NCBI RefSeq assembly: GCF_040954645.1
Contig: NC_092806.1
Coordinates: 161,630,328-161,694,327, forward strand
Source of the DNA: Diabrotica undecimpunctata
Taxonomy: Eukaryota; Arthropoda; Insecta; Coleoptera; Chrysomelidae
Reading direction: 5' to 3'
Length of the DNA stretch: 64,000 bases
Position 1 is the first letter of the stretch; each line of letters begins with the position of its first letter. The notes beneath the pieces are model-generated. The model was given only the letters and a program-made list of their open reading frames with translations, was not told where the DNA came from and made no database searches. This document shows, in pieces, positions 22,005 to 31,489 of the stretch. The translations under genes and the position numbers were made by a program.

Positions 22005-22123
22005 TAATATGCTTTATTGTCACTGAAAATTGTACAAATTTTATGGACAAAGCTTATAACAATAAGACAAGAAAGAAGAAAAAAAATCACAATAAGAATC
22101 GTTTGTACTTTTGAATAAAAAAC
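22005..22123 (-). repeat. 3' UTR piece of the CR1/Jockey-like LINE family
   Basis: 22007-22070 is nearly the same as 8669-8725 (ATATGCTTTATTGTCACTGA, then ATTTTATGGACAAAGCTTA). It is another copy of the LINE at 8645-10320, in the same orientation. A PLE end has inserted into it at 22136. Confidence 0.65.
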
Positions 22124-22135
22124 AACAATAAAATT

Positions 22136-22377
22136 TATTAAACTGTTTATTCGGGCTGTTGGGCCGTTGTCTTCTGTTGAGATTTGTTCTCGACGTTTCG
22201 CCAACACTAGACAGTCAGTTTCTGCTTACAAGCGAAGCATCAACATCTCCAGAAGATGCCAACCCCTAGTGTTGGCGAAACGTCGAGAACAAATCTCAAC
22301 AGAAGACAACGGCCCAACAGCCCGAATAAACAGTTTAATAAGTTAGACGATGGCCGTGAAAGCCTAACGCAATTTAT
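22136..22377. mobile_element. Short PLE insertion: perfect 76-bp inverted repeat plus tail, with 13-bp target duplication
   Basis: The left arm (22135-22210) and right arm (22266-22341) are perfectly complementary over 76 bases, with a 55-bp spacer. A 36-bp tail (22342-22377) follows. The unit is flanked by CAACAATAAAATT at 22123-22135 and 22378-22390, a 13-bp target duplication. The right arm with its spacer contains CAGAAGA, the helix GCCAAC/GTTGGC and GAAACGTCG, the PLE terminal motif. PLE insertions often consist of an inverted terminal piece joined to a direct copy plus a 30-40 bp tail, and this has that layout with all coding sequence lost. Confidence 0.7.
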
Positions 22378-22489
22378 CAACAATAAAATTCTTCCAAACT
22401 TAAACATTACAAATACTACCTAATTAAGAACCTACAAACTTCGTAAAATGTACCTAACAAAAAATAAAAATTAGGAAGGCAGATTAATG

Positions 22490-22765
22490 AATTAAGGGCT
22501 TAAATATTCCACCTCCTTGTGCTAAACAGTAACCAAATCTGTCATACAGATTTCTCCTCCTATTTTTGAGTAGGGCTGGTGTAATGCTTGCAGAGAAATG
22601 AAGTATTTATGCCCTTTATTCGACTAGGTTTGTGGCCCCTTTCAAACTGATATAGGCATAAATGTTTTCTTTGAGAAAACCCCAAAAAAAAGAAATTGTT
22701 AGGCGCTAAGTCACAGGATCTAACGGGCCATTTAATTGTATAACGTGTACTTATCAGTCGATCAT
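22490..22765 (-). pseudogene. C-terminal fragment of a mariner-like transposase
   Basis: The minus strand reads RSCDLAPNNFFFWGFLKENI, with the third catalytic Asp of the DDD type in the context SPDLxPxDFFLW. It continues to ITPALLKNRRRNLYDRFGYC and stops after PLIH. It belongs to the same transposase group as the relic at 1-738. Two stops (near 22620-22640) and loss of the N-terminal two thirds make it a relic. Confidence 0.65.
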
Positions 22766-23165
22766 TTATATTGACAATTCGACATTTTAAAGTAGACGAC
22801 TTTAAAATAATATTGCCAATATTGCTGAGTTGCGTTCCTGGGACGACTGTACTTCTAAGATAATTCTAGAATATGTATTTCGGTAGTCTACTACAATGGT
22901 CACCAATTATATTCCCTGAGGGTCCGTTTTAAAAACCTACTACAATTCCGCAGTCCAGACACTCAGCACTAAACCAGGCAGTGGCGTAACCGACGGGAGG
23001 GATTACTTAGAAACCCTCCAGTAGTTGTATCCCCCCTCAGGAGATCATCCTGTTCACGTAGTTGAAACCAGGCAACTAGGCCACCTCGTTTAGGGTATGA
23101 AATAAACTCAAGGAAAAAAGGAAAAAAATCGGTTGCCTGTAAAGTCGGTTTTACGGGCCAAGAGT

Positions 23166-23664
23166 TTACGTGACAACGTCTTTTTCTCGGTAGAATATTT
23201 ATTGATATAAATATTATTAAATTGCACAATAGGATTGCACAATTGAATGAAAATAAGAATTGCACAAATTTTAACTATAGAAATATATTTTGTTTACTAA
23301 AACATTGTACATGTAAACTTAAACTTAACTAATTTCTATTTGAGTGATTTTGTTGAGGATAGGACGATGATAGGAGAAATATGAAATGAAAGGAAGTGTT
23401 TCTGCTGTAATGTGTCTTGAACGCCAAGAACGCTCGAGAAAGACAGAGACACAAGCACGCACCGATTCAACGCGCCTAATTCTCTAGTGCTGCGCGCGCA
23501 GCGGACCGATCATGTTTAAGTGGGAGAGAGACGCAAGGCATTCGCCGGTCCGGCGGGCCTCTCTCTCGTTCGGTGACTCACTGTAACAGACGTGAGCGGG
23601 CGTTACACTTTTTCATGAATGACTCCGAGCCACAACCTAATTTAAGACGTTGTCACGTCAAAAG
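23166..23664. mobile_element. Inverted-repeat-flanked non-coding unit with a GC-rich centre
   Basis: ACGTGACAACGTCTT at 23170-23184 is repeated inverted as AAGACGTTGTCACGT at 23645-23659, a perfect 15-bp pair. The centre, 23440-23600, is much more GC-rich than its surroundings (GCGCGCGCAGCGGACCG; CGCCGGTCCGGCGGGCC). It has no coding frame. No target duplication is clear. It could be a MITE or the two ends of an internally deleted larger element. Confidence 0.45.
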
Positions 23665-24220
23665 ATGATTATAAAGCTATTATATTGTTTTTTCTCTCAT
23701 CTTTCTATTTGTATTTTAGAATTTAATTTAATCATTGAATGCTACTCTTTCTAGTTGTTTTCTTTTTGCAACTAGTGTGTTAAACAATTTTATTGAACAT
23801 ATCTAAAACTATTTAAACATTTAAATTTGGTAACAGCTTATCTTAAATAGCATTTGTTTACGTTACAACTGCAGTTCTGTACATTTTACGGCTAATAGAA
23901 TAACTAAGTATATAAGTACGGAGAAGCAAAATAAAATCTCATTGCCTTTTTTGGCCACTGTAAAGTTAAATACTTTCCTGGTACAGTAAATGAAAAATAA
24001 ATTGTGTATTGTTTTGATACTATTATCAGTACATTTTAAACACAGCAGTATTGTAAATTATTACTGAAAATATTTTAAAAGCTAGAAATTTATACAAAAT
24101 GGTACAAAATAGTATAAAATGGTAATTAACATGTTGTTTTTTCTACATTAGTTTCAATTCAAGAGGAAAGTTTGTTTTAAGCTTTATATATCTGTAAACT
24201 ATTTTAATTAAATGCTCATC
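23665..24220. other. Unassigned AT-rich part of the hAT copy
   Basis: No motif or coding frame recognised. It ends at the target duplication of the LINE (24221-24234). Confidence 0.35.
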
Positions 24221-24409
24221 TGAAAAGTACTATTTTTTTTTTTTTTTTTTTTTTTATTTCAACTTTAACGTGCTCGGCTACTATGGCCACTTACACAGGT
24301 ACTATAACATGAATTTTCATTACACAAACATTAAGTGTTACATTAAGAATATGTTACAATAATACGGAATGATAATAATATGTTACACAATGTCTAAATT
24401 AAAATCTAA

Positions 24410-27400
24410 TTATATTTTTTGATATAAGTGTTCATCTCTAAGGAATTGTAGCACAGCTTTTATTTGGTCAGGGTTGTTTAGGATATCTCGTACTTCACTT
24501 TTGAGTTTGTATTGTAATCTTCTGGCCAAATGTTGATGGCATTCAGTGAGAATATGTTTGATTGTCAAATATGATTGGCAGATTTGACAGGAGGGACGGA
24601 TGCTAGAGGACATTAGGTAGCTGTGTGTGAGTTTTGAATGTCCTATCCGAAGTCGTCTTATCACAATGAGATCTCGTCTTGAGAGGGCTGAATAGTCAAA
24701 TGTAGGCTGACTGGTTATTGACGGTTGTATTTCGTGTAAGATCGAACGGTTAGAGTTCCAATGCTGCTGCCAAAGGAGTCTGGTTCTTCTTTTAATATAT
24801 GATTTTAGGTCCTTACAAATTTGAATTTTATCGGTGATTTCAGGTGATGCTGTAGCAAGTTTAGCATAGTGATCTGCAGTTTCATTGCCTTCTATACCAA
24901 TATGAGATGGCAGCCAGATTATGGTAACTGTTATGTTTTGGGACAAGATAATTTGGTAAGAGTCTAGGATCTTTTGGACGATTGGATGATCAGTAAATAT
25001 ATTTTTGATAGAATAGATTGATGCTAAAGAGTCTGTGCATATGGCAACCTGCTTATTAGGTGGAGATATATGGTTAAAAGCTTGCAATATACTAAATAAT
25101 TCGCCAGTATGAACGCTGCTGATGGCTGGTATAAGTGATGACTTAATTAGTGAATGAGAGGTTGTAACAGAGCAGCCTACTCCTGTGTCATTTTTTGAGG
25201 CATCCGTGTATAATATTAGGTCGTATTTATTTGTATCTATAATGTCTTTAAATGCATTTATAATGATCTCTTTCGGATGTTTATTTTTATCTAAGTTGGT
25301 GAGCGAGGTGTTAAATTTGGGCGTGGACATGATCCAAGGAGGAGATGGAGGGAGATAAAGAGGAAGGGTATGTGTAAGAGAGATATCATTAAGTGTCTGT
25401 GCTAAAATTAGTGGAATAGGTTTTATTGGTGGTAAGAAATTGGTATTGTGTAATTTATACGTGGACATTACAAATAAGGGATGCACTGGATTAGAGGGGT
25501 TAGCTGATACCGATGCTGCATAAGAGAGTAGCAGTTGTTTTCGTCTTATACAAAGAGGAGGTTCGTTAGCTTCGCAATAAATATTATCTACAGGACTAGA
25601 TCGAAAAGCGCCAATACAAAGACGAAGGGCTGTGTTGTGAATTGAGTTTAGAAGATTAATATATGTTTTGGAGGCGGATATATATATGTGACAACCATAA
25701 TCTAGCTTGGAGCGTATTAGTGATCTGTATATTTTAAGAAGTGAGTTTTCGTCAGATCCCCAATAATGATGTGATAGAGTTTTTATTATGTTTAGTCTTA
25801 TGCTCGTTTCTATTTTTATTGCAAATATATGTTGCTTCCAAGTTAGTCGTGAGTCAAACGTTAATCCGAGAATTTTGCATTGTTTAACAACAGGAAGAGG
25901 GACATTGTTGATCAAAATAAGTGGAGATGGAGAAGGGGGACGTCTACTAAAGTTTATAATTTTAGATTTTACATTGGATAAAGATAACCCCATGTCACTA
26001 GTTTTTTTTAAAAGTGTGTCAACAGCAGTTTGAATAAGCTTCGAGGTAGTAGAAGAGTTTTGTCCATGACAGTAAATTACTAGGTCATCAGCATACATGA
26101 TATGTTTAATAGGGGAAATGAGGTGAGAGCATAAATCACTTATTGCTAGGTTAAAAAGTGTAGGACTTAGTACCGATCCCTGAGGTACGCCATCAGTTTG
26201 AGTATAAGTAGAAGATAAAATACCGTTGACAGAGACTCTGAACGATCTAGAAGATAGAAAATTTCGTATGAAGTTAAATATATTACCATTAATATTAAGA
26301 AGGATAAGTTTGTTTAATATACATTGCCTACTTATAGTGTCAAAAGCACCTTCAATATCAAATATGGCAGCTACGACTTCTTGTCTTTTGTTTAAGGCCT
26401 CTGATATATGAGTTTGGAGGATTACAAGGTTGTCTTGGGTTGAACGGTTCTGACGAAATCCTGACTGTTCACTAGCAAATATCTTATGTTTTTCAATGAA
26501 CCATAGGAGTCTTTTATTAATCATTTTTTCGAATATTTTGCACATCGTACAAGTTAGTGATATAGGTCTATAAGAGTTGGCCAAGGAACGTTCTAGGTTA
26601 GACTTTTTAATAGGTATTACGATAGAGGTTTGCCATTGATTGGGAAATTGGTTAGATGACCAGATTAAATTATACATCTCAAGTATTTTAAGTAGGCTAC
26701 AGTTTGAGAGCTTGTTGATTAATATGTAAGGAATGTCGTCAGGACCAGCGGCATTGTTTTTACAAGTTTGAATAACTGATACTAGTTCTTCAAAAAGAAA
26801 GGGAGAATTAAGATGTGTGATGTCCATTATTGTTTCGGGTGAGGAACAGGGTGGGGCGTTAGTTAATGGTTTTCGTAAGGAGGCATCTATTTTACTTTTG
26901 AATTTAGTGTCGAAGTGCGTTGCTAGGGTTTCACCGATTTCTTGATTGTCAGTGATTGTAGTGTTATTTACAGCAATACTAGAGATTTTGAGGTTGGTGT
27001 TGTTTCCTTGGATTTGCCTAATCTTTTTCCAGAGGTCCGCCGGATTGGTGCTTGAATTAATAGAGGATACATATTCTCTCCAAGATGATTTTTTACTTTG
27101 TTTTATAATAAATCGGGCTTTGGCTCTGGTTTTCTTTAGTTCAATAAGATTCTCCAGATTTTTGTTTTTACGGTAATTTTTAAGAGCTAATTTTTGTTGT
27201 TCTGTTGCAGTTTGGCAAGATGTATTCCACCAAGGTACTGCTTTTCTTTTATGGGAAATACTATTTTTGCCTATGTGCAAATTTGCAGCTTTAAGTATGG
27301 AATCTGTGATTAATAATAGATTATTGTTAATATTGTCGGATAGGGATAGAGAAGGTAAGGTGTTATCTGTTTGTGAAGTATAGTCTATCCAGTCGGCATT

Positions 27401-28084
27401 TTTTAGCCGCCAGAAGTTTCTGGTTATAGTTTGTTCATGGTTGGAGATATCAGATGATACAAATATTGGAAAGTGGTTGCTGTCATATAGATCATCGGAA
27501 GTTTTCCAAGTTAGTGAAGTATATGTTTTTGGGTCGCTAAAACTAAGATCTATCGCCGAAAATGTGCCAGAGGAAAAGTTCAGATGCGTATTAGAGCCTG
27601 TATTTAGTAGACAGGAGCCTGTGCAATTGATAACGTTTTCTATAGTTTTACCTTTGCCATTAGTATGGTTTGACCCCCACATAAAGTTATGAGCATTAAA
27701 GTCACCTACTAGAATATACGGAACGGGGAGCTGATATATAAGATTTAGAATTTCAATTTCTTTTAGGGGGTAGTTAGGAGGAATGTAAACACTGCATATC
27801 GTAAGTTTATTAGGACACCAAGTAGTTACGGCGATAGCCTCGAGTTCGGTGGTGATGAGAAGATGGGATGAATATATTTCACTTGAAATAAAAATAGATG
27901 TCCCACCACTGGCTCTGTCACAATTAGTTCTGATATAATGGTATCCTTCGAACTTTTTTAGTGTGGGAAGCTTAGATATTTTTGAGTTCGTTTCTTGTAG
28001 ACATATGATATCGGGTTGTTTTTCTGTCACTAGTTGTTGGATTCTTTCAATACGGGGAAAGAACCCATCGCAGTTCCATTGGAT
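24410..28084 (-). CDS. LINE ORF2: endonuclease, reverse transcriptase and RNase H polyprotein
   Basis: About 1220 residues. The conserved LINE start LIQWNCDGF lies at about 28058-28087, yet there is no ATG in this frame back to the TGA near 28150; the first alternative start is GTG at 28030. Numbered from that GTG: APE endonuclease 1-195 (CLQET with Glu 13, VGDFNAH with Asp 110 and Asn 112, and DSNHFP at 183-188). RT is at about 430-720, with IFDIEGAFDT and YADD at 646-649. RNase H is at about 935-1060, with LYTDAS (Asp 943), TGEL (Glu 977), CTDS (Asp 1000) and ETADHYAK. A C-C-H-C motif CQICQ..HILTEC is at 1148-1164. It nicks target DNA and copies the element RNA. The usual SDH of the endonuclease is SNH here. 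Confidence 0.93.
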   Translation of the reverse strand: MQWNCDGFFPRIERIQQLVTEKQPDIICLQETNSKISKLPTLKKFEGYHYIRTNCDRASGGTSIFISSEIYSSHLLITTELEAIAVTTWCPNKLTICSVYIPPNYPLKEIEILNLIYQLPVPYILVGDFNAHNFMWGSNHTNGKGKTIENVINCTGSCLLNTGSNTHLNFSSGTFSAIDLSFSDPKTYTSLTWKTSDDLYDSNHFPIFVSSDISNHEQTITRNFWRLKNADWIDYTSQTDNTLPSLSLSDNINNNLLLITDSILKAANLHIGKNSISHKRKAVPWWNTSCQTATEQQKLALKNYRKNKNLENLIELKKTRAKARFIIKQSKKSSWREYVSSINSSTNPADLWKKIRQIQGNNTNLKISSIAVNNTTITDNQEIGETLATHFDTKFKSKIDASLRKPLTNAPPCSSPETIMDITHLNSPFLFEELVSVIQTCKNNAAGPDDIPYILINKLSNCSLLKILEMYNLIWSSNQFPNQWQTSIVIPIKKSNLERSLANSYRPISLTCTMCKIFEKMINKRLLWFIEKHKIFASEQSGFRQNRSTQDNLVILQTHISEALNKRQEVVAAIFDIEGAFDTISRQCILNKLILLNINGNIFNFIRNFLSSRSFRVSVNGILSSTYTQTDGVPQGSVLSPTLFNLAISDLCSHLISPIKHIMYADDLVIYCHGQNSSTTSKLIQTAVDTLLKKTSDMGLSLSNVKSKIINFSRRPPSPSPLILINNVPLPVVKQCKILGLTFDSRLTWKQHIFAIKIETSIRLNIIKTLSHHYWGSDENSLLKIYRSLIRSKLDYGCHIYISASKTYINLLNSIHNTALRLCIGAFRSSPVDNIYCEANEPPLCIRRKQLLLSYAASVSANPSNPVHPLFVMSTYKLHNTNFLPPIKPIPLILAQTLNDISLTHTLPLYLPPSPPWIMSTPKFNTSLTNLDKNKHPKEIIINAFKDIIDTNKYDLILYTDASKNDTGVGCSVTTSHSLIKSSLIPAISSVHTGELFSILQAFNHISPPNKQVAICTDSLASIYSIKNIFTDHPIVQKILDSYQIILSQNITVTIIWLPSHIGIEGNETADHYAKLATASPEITDKIQICKDLKSYIKRRTRLLWQQHWNSNRSILHEIQPSITSQPTFDYSALSRRDLIVIRRLRIGHSKLTHSYLMSSSIRPSCQICQSYLTIKHILTECHQHLARRLQYKLKSEVRDILNNPDQIKAVLQFLRDEHLYQKI

Positions 28085-29481
28085 TAAATTGAAGGTGAAT
28101 CTTGAGTTGAAGGGGTAAGGGGCAACTGAGATGGTTGTTCTGGCTGTTGGGAGATAAGGGTTTTGGTTTCATCATCGGTTAGGAGTTCAGATGAGACGCT
28201 GATACTATCAGAGTCATCTGGGTTTAGCTGTCTTTTGATTTTCTTTTGAAGTCTCGTAAGTCGATTTTTAAGGGATCTTTCCTTAGTTTCTGAATGGAGA
28301 ACTGTTATGTCTTGTAATAGTCCTTCAATATTTGACGTAAAAACAAAAGCTTCATTAAGTGGACTAGGATTACCATGTGTATTTTCTAGGAAAGCAATAA
28401 ACTGAGTCTCGGTCAAAGTTAGACCAGATGGATTATTTTTATAAATGGCCGCTACGGATTGAAGTGAACTAGCTGTAAGATTATGTTCCTCTGATTTTGT
28501 AGTTTTTGCTTTTTTCTTGTGAGGTTTGGAGATAGTGTTTGTTTTTGTGGATAACGGAGGAAGCATTTGGTTAGACGCTGGTTCGGGTGTACTTGCTGAA
28601 GATAATAGAGAAGGAATATCAGAATTGCTGTCTGTTGATATAGCTCTTTTTTGTCCTTGTGTGGGTGGAATTGATGGGTCTATAGTTTCAGTATCTATTT
28701 CAGTGTGGGTTTCTGTGCAATTTAAAGTAGTTAGGTCTGATTGAACAGAAGTGTTTACGTCAGAAATTATATCAGTAATTTCAGATGTAGAGGGCTCTAG
28801 ATGGGGTAGTTCAGTTTGAGAAAAAGTAGTTGGATTATTGGTACATGAGTCAGCGGTATGTCCGACCTCTTTACATAAAAAACAATGCAATTTATCCGTA
28901 GAAATAAATATTCTATAAGGTGTGTTTTCGTATGTAATAACGAAGTTTCTATCTATTGAAAAGTTCTCTTTATCGGGGATAATATACGTTACTCTTCGGA
29001 AGCTCATTATGTGTGCATAACCTTCTCCGAGTGCGCCACATTTCACAAATGACACAGGAGAGACCAGCTGTAATCCAATATCTTTAAGGGCTTTCTCAAT
29101 TATGGAATGTGGAATTGAAGGAGATACGTTAGATATAAGAAGGCGTTTAGCTGGGGTGATAAGTCTTCTGATGGGAACTACTGTAGAGTTGATAGAGATA
29201 TTTTGATGTGTTTTTAGAAGGTTATCGACAACTGTAGGCGAGGAAAGATAAATACAGATGCGGTTATTTGGAATACGTGATGCAAAGGTAATGTTTTTTG
29301 GGATAACAATGTCCCCTATAGCTTTAACATAGTCAAATAAAACAGTATTTGGAATAGCGTGCATTAAAATGGCTTGCTCCTTACGTGGGAAAGTAGGAGG
29401 TGGAGGTTTGGATAAAGTAGCAGCGACATATGATTTTGTGGGGAGGACTTGTGGAGTTGTGAGGTTTTGATTTGAGTTCAT
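28084..29481 (-). CDS. LINE ORF1 RNA-binding protein with one CCHC knuckle
   Basis: 465 residues from ATG 29481 (MNSNQNL) to TAA 28084-28086; the frame is open upstream to a GTG at 29517. A proline-rich N-terminus is followed by two segments that could be RNA-recognition-like folds (AILMHAIPNTVLFDYVKAIG near residue 37, and RLLISNVSPSIPHSIIEKAL near 113). The CCHC knuckle CFLCKEVGHTADSC is at about 200-213. The C-terminal half is rich in Ser, Thr and Pro with a basic patch (KPHKKKAKTTK). ORF1 proteins of this LINE group bind the element RNA to form the retrotransposition particle. It overlaps the open frame of ORF2 by a few codons in the -1 frame. Confidence 0.85.
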   Translation of the reverse strand: MNSNQNLTTPQVLPTKSYVAATLSKPPPPTFPRKEQAILMHAIPNTVLFDYVKAIGDIVIPKNITFASRIPNNRICIYLSSPTVVDNLLKTHQNISINSTVVPIRRLITPAKRLLISNVSPSIPHSIIEKALKDIGLQLVSPVSFVKCGALGEGYAHIMSFRRVTYIIPDKENFSIDRNFVITYENTPYRIFISTDKLHCFLCKEVGHTADSCTNNPTTFSQTELPHLEPSTSEITDIISDVNTSVQSDLTTLNCTETHTEIDTETIDPSIPPTQGQKRAISTDSNSDIPSLLSSASTPEPASNQMLPPLSTKTNTISKPHKKKAKTTKSEEHNLTASSLQSVAAIYKNNPSGLTLTETQFIAFLENTHGNPSPLNEAFVFTSNIEGLLQDITVLHSETKERSLKNRLTRLQKKIKRQLNPDDSDSISVSSELLTDDETKTLISQQPEQPSQLPLTPSTQDSPSI

Positions 29482-29939
29482 TTTTGTGAGTGTTCCTGGA
29501 TACCAAAAACACTTCACTTAATTTTTAGTATTGCAACAGTCGTCCTATTAGGACACTGTGGATAAAATAATAGGAATATAACAGTTACCTGTATCTGCAG
29601 TTTTTCTTCAGTTGAATATAATAATATTATAGTCCAATAATAGATGCTGTTTCCATAACACACAAAATAATTCGAATTATCACATCACAAGGTAATGTTT
29701 ACTCGTTGGCTACATCAATGGGAATCTTGAATACTAATTAATTGTAATATAACTATTAAATACTGTTTAATATACACACAATTATTGAAAAGTACTATTA
29801 TTTAACATGTAAAGAAGGGAATATAAAATAACGCACATAACAAATTTTACGTTAGTTTAATTAAATTTAAAATTAATGATTACAATAAGTATATAATAAA
29901 GGTAAAACTCCTTACAAAATTAAACTATTAGTGAAAAAA

Positions 29940-30775
29940 AATACACTTTTTATTTTGTACAACCTGTCTGAAATTTGGAGTGAGGTTAGTGCAACTGATT
30001 CTCATTAGGGAGCCGAGATGTTCATCTGTCAACTGAGATCAGTACCGATTTATAATGAAGTTAATTTTTGAAAAAGCGGTATCGCACACATAAGTTGAGG
30101 CCAAATATAGTACAGTTTCATTGCCAAATGTTTTATTCCCCAGTAAGACAAAATTTGTCCCAGGCAAGCGTTTCTGGAACTTAAGTATAAACCTCCTTTA
30201 AAGCGGAATCTTCCTGATACTCGATCATTTTCATCTGAATGGCAGCTTTGTTACTCTTAGAAACGTGTGCTGCTGCGCTGGTCCATACGCCATTAGGCTT
30301 GAGTGAAAAACTGTTGGTTAACAGTTGCACAACATTTTCAATCTTGTGAAAAACAGCAAATCGTTTTTAAATTCTAAATCAAGTTCATTAATAAAACGTG
30401 AGAACTGGATAACATTTACACAATATCTTTATTACTATCACAAACGGATTTAAGGAGAGGAAAATACAAAAGTTCTGCCTTAATATCCTCAGACAAAAGT
30501 TCAATCTTTTTAGAAAAACTTCTAATATCTGACAGTTTATAAACAAGTTTTCCCTTGCATTGTAGTTTTAAATTCAAGAAGTTCAGATGTCTGAAGATAC
30601 TCGCCAAAAATTCGATAGTTGCAACCTTTTCTATGTCCAAGAGGAAGACCAAATGGTCATTTGCAGCTTCATTATCAATAGTGGACAAAAATTCTTTTAT
30701 GTTGTCAAGTATTGCAGAGAATCTTTCAAGCACTAAAACTTTGCTAAGCCATCTCACGTTGTTATGAAGAAGCAA
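29940..30775 (-). pseudogene. hAT transposase C-terminal half
   Basis: The minus frame 30416-30775 reads LLHNNVRWLSKVLVLERFSA, then FLASIFRHLNFLNLKLQCKG, which corresponds to the middle of ZBED5/GTF2IRD2-like hAT transposases (compare LLHCSVRWLSKGNALERFWN in the hAT at 2.8 kb). After a shift, 29950-30110 gives LASTYVCDTAFSKINFIINR, a stop, and LTDEHLGSLMRISCTNLTPN, the dimerisation domain. The N-terminal finger and first two catalytic Asp regions are deleted; the right inverted end lies about 130 bases upstream of the remaining frame. Confidence 0.75.
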
Positions 30776-30909
30776 ATAGTCATTTTATAACGTAATTTAT
30801 ATATTTAGATTTGATTTAAATTTTACACTATAATTTTATTACTATATTTTAAGTTTAACGGCGGTCCGCAAAGACCGCGGTCCGCCATTTGGTGACCCCT
30901 GGTCTACTT

Positions 30910-31489
30910 AATATAGTACTAAAGTTCTAAGTACATTACTAAATAAAGCTAATTAATATAAGTGTTAATTCAGAAAACGACGCATTTTTATTTTCAAAAT
31001 TATATTGTCTCTCTAGTTATTCAAATAACAGTTTGTTCTTTCGTAAATCGCAATGTTGAGAAAAATTTAACATTCTAAACATGCAAGACAATAATGTAAA
31101 ACAAAAATATTCTAAGTTCTCGAAGCACACACAAAACGATCATTGTTATGAACGAACTTTGTTAAGTGTAAATCCGCAGCAATAGCACTTGAATACTTTA
31201 AAAGTAAATTTTCTCTTTAAGTTTGAACTACATATTCCTAGCTAAACTGTACAATATAAAGAGGTTACATAACAGTATGCACATAATGAATTAAAATGTT
31301 ATTCCTTTTTATTTTAACTCTACGTTGAAACTAATTGTTACGAATAGTAACAGTAAAATATTAAATAACAGTATAAAAAATTACAAACCGTAAACAGGGT
31401 ATGAATATTTTTTAACCAACTTTTTTATATAATTTAGCTGTATTGTTTCCTTCTAGATAATTTTTTCCTAGATCATTCATAAGAGACAA
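30910..31489. other. Unassigned AT-rich stretch
   Basis: Starts just after the hAT target duplication. Nothing else recognised. Confidence 0.4.

Larger units (their letters stand above)
24235..29785 (-). mobile_element. Nearly complete I-like LINE with two intact ORFs and 14-bp target duplication
   Basis: The element is 5551 bp in minus orientation. The 5' end is at 29785 and the 3' end is the poly(A) tail seen as a T run at 24233-24256. TGAAAAGTACTATT occurs at 24221-24234 and 29786-29799, a perfect 14-bp duplication. Next come a 5' UTR of about 300 bases, ORF1 with one zinc knuckle, ORF2 with APE endonuclease, RT, RNase H and a C-terminal zinc motif, and a 3' UTR of about 155 bases. RNase H plus this ORF2 layout points to the I group (I, Nimb and relatives), though I have not placed it in a tree. 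It sits inside an older hAT copy. Confidence 0.9.
22894..30901 (-). mobile_element. hAT copy carrying nested insertions
   Basis: The right end reads, inverted, CAGGGGTCACCAAATGGCGG (ends 30901). The left end is a worn CAATGGTCACCAATT (22894). The 8-bp flanks are GTCTACTA (22886-22893) and GTCTACTT (30902-30909), 7 of 8 matching. Removing the 5.55-kb LINE at 24235-29785 and its duplication leaves about 2.4 kb. An inverted-repeat-flanked unit at 23166-23664 may be a further insertion. The transposase is internally deleted, so the copy was non-autonomous even before it decayed. Confidence 0.6.

Noticed and set aside
22979..23010. CAGTGGCGTAACC as the start of another hAT element
   Set aside because: No inverted partner or 8-bp duplication found within the following kilobase.
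23440..23600. GC-rich block as a CpG-island promoter of a host gene
   Set aside because: It lies between the 15-bp inverted repeats and no gene starts nearby; a repeat origin is more likely.
24233..24256. T run as a terminator
   Set aside because: It is the poly(A) tail of the minus-strand LINE, directly next to the target duplication.
25788..28744. Plus-strand open frames of 60-83 codons
   Set aside because: Shadows of the LINE ORF1 and ORF2 on the other strand.
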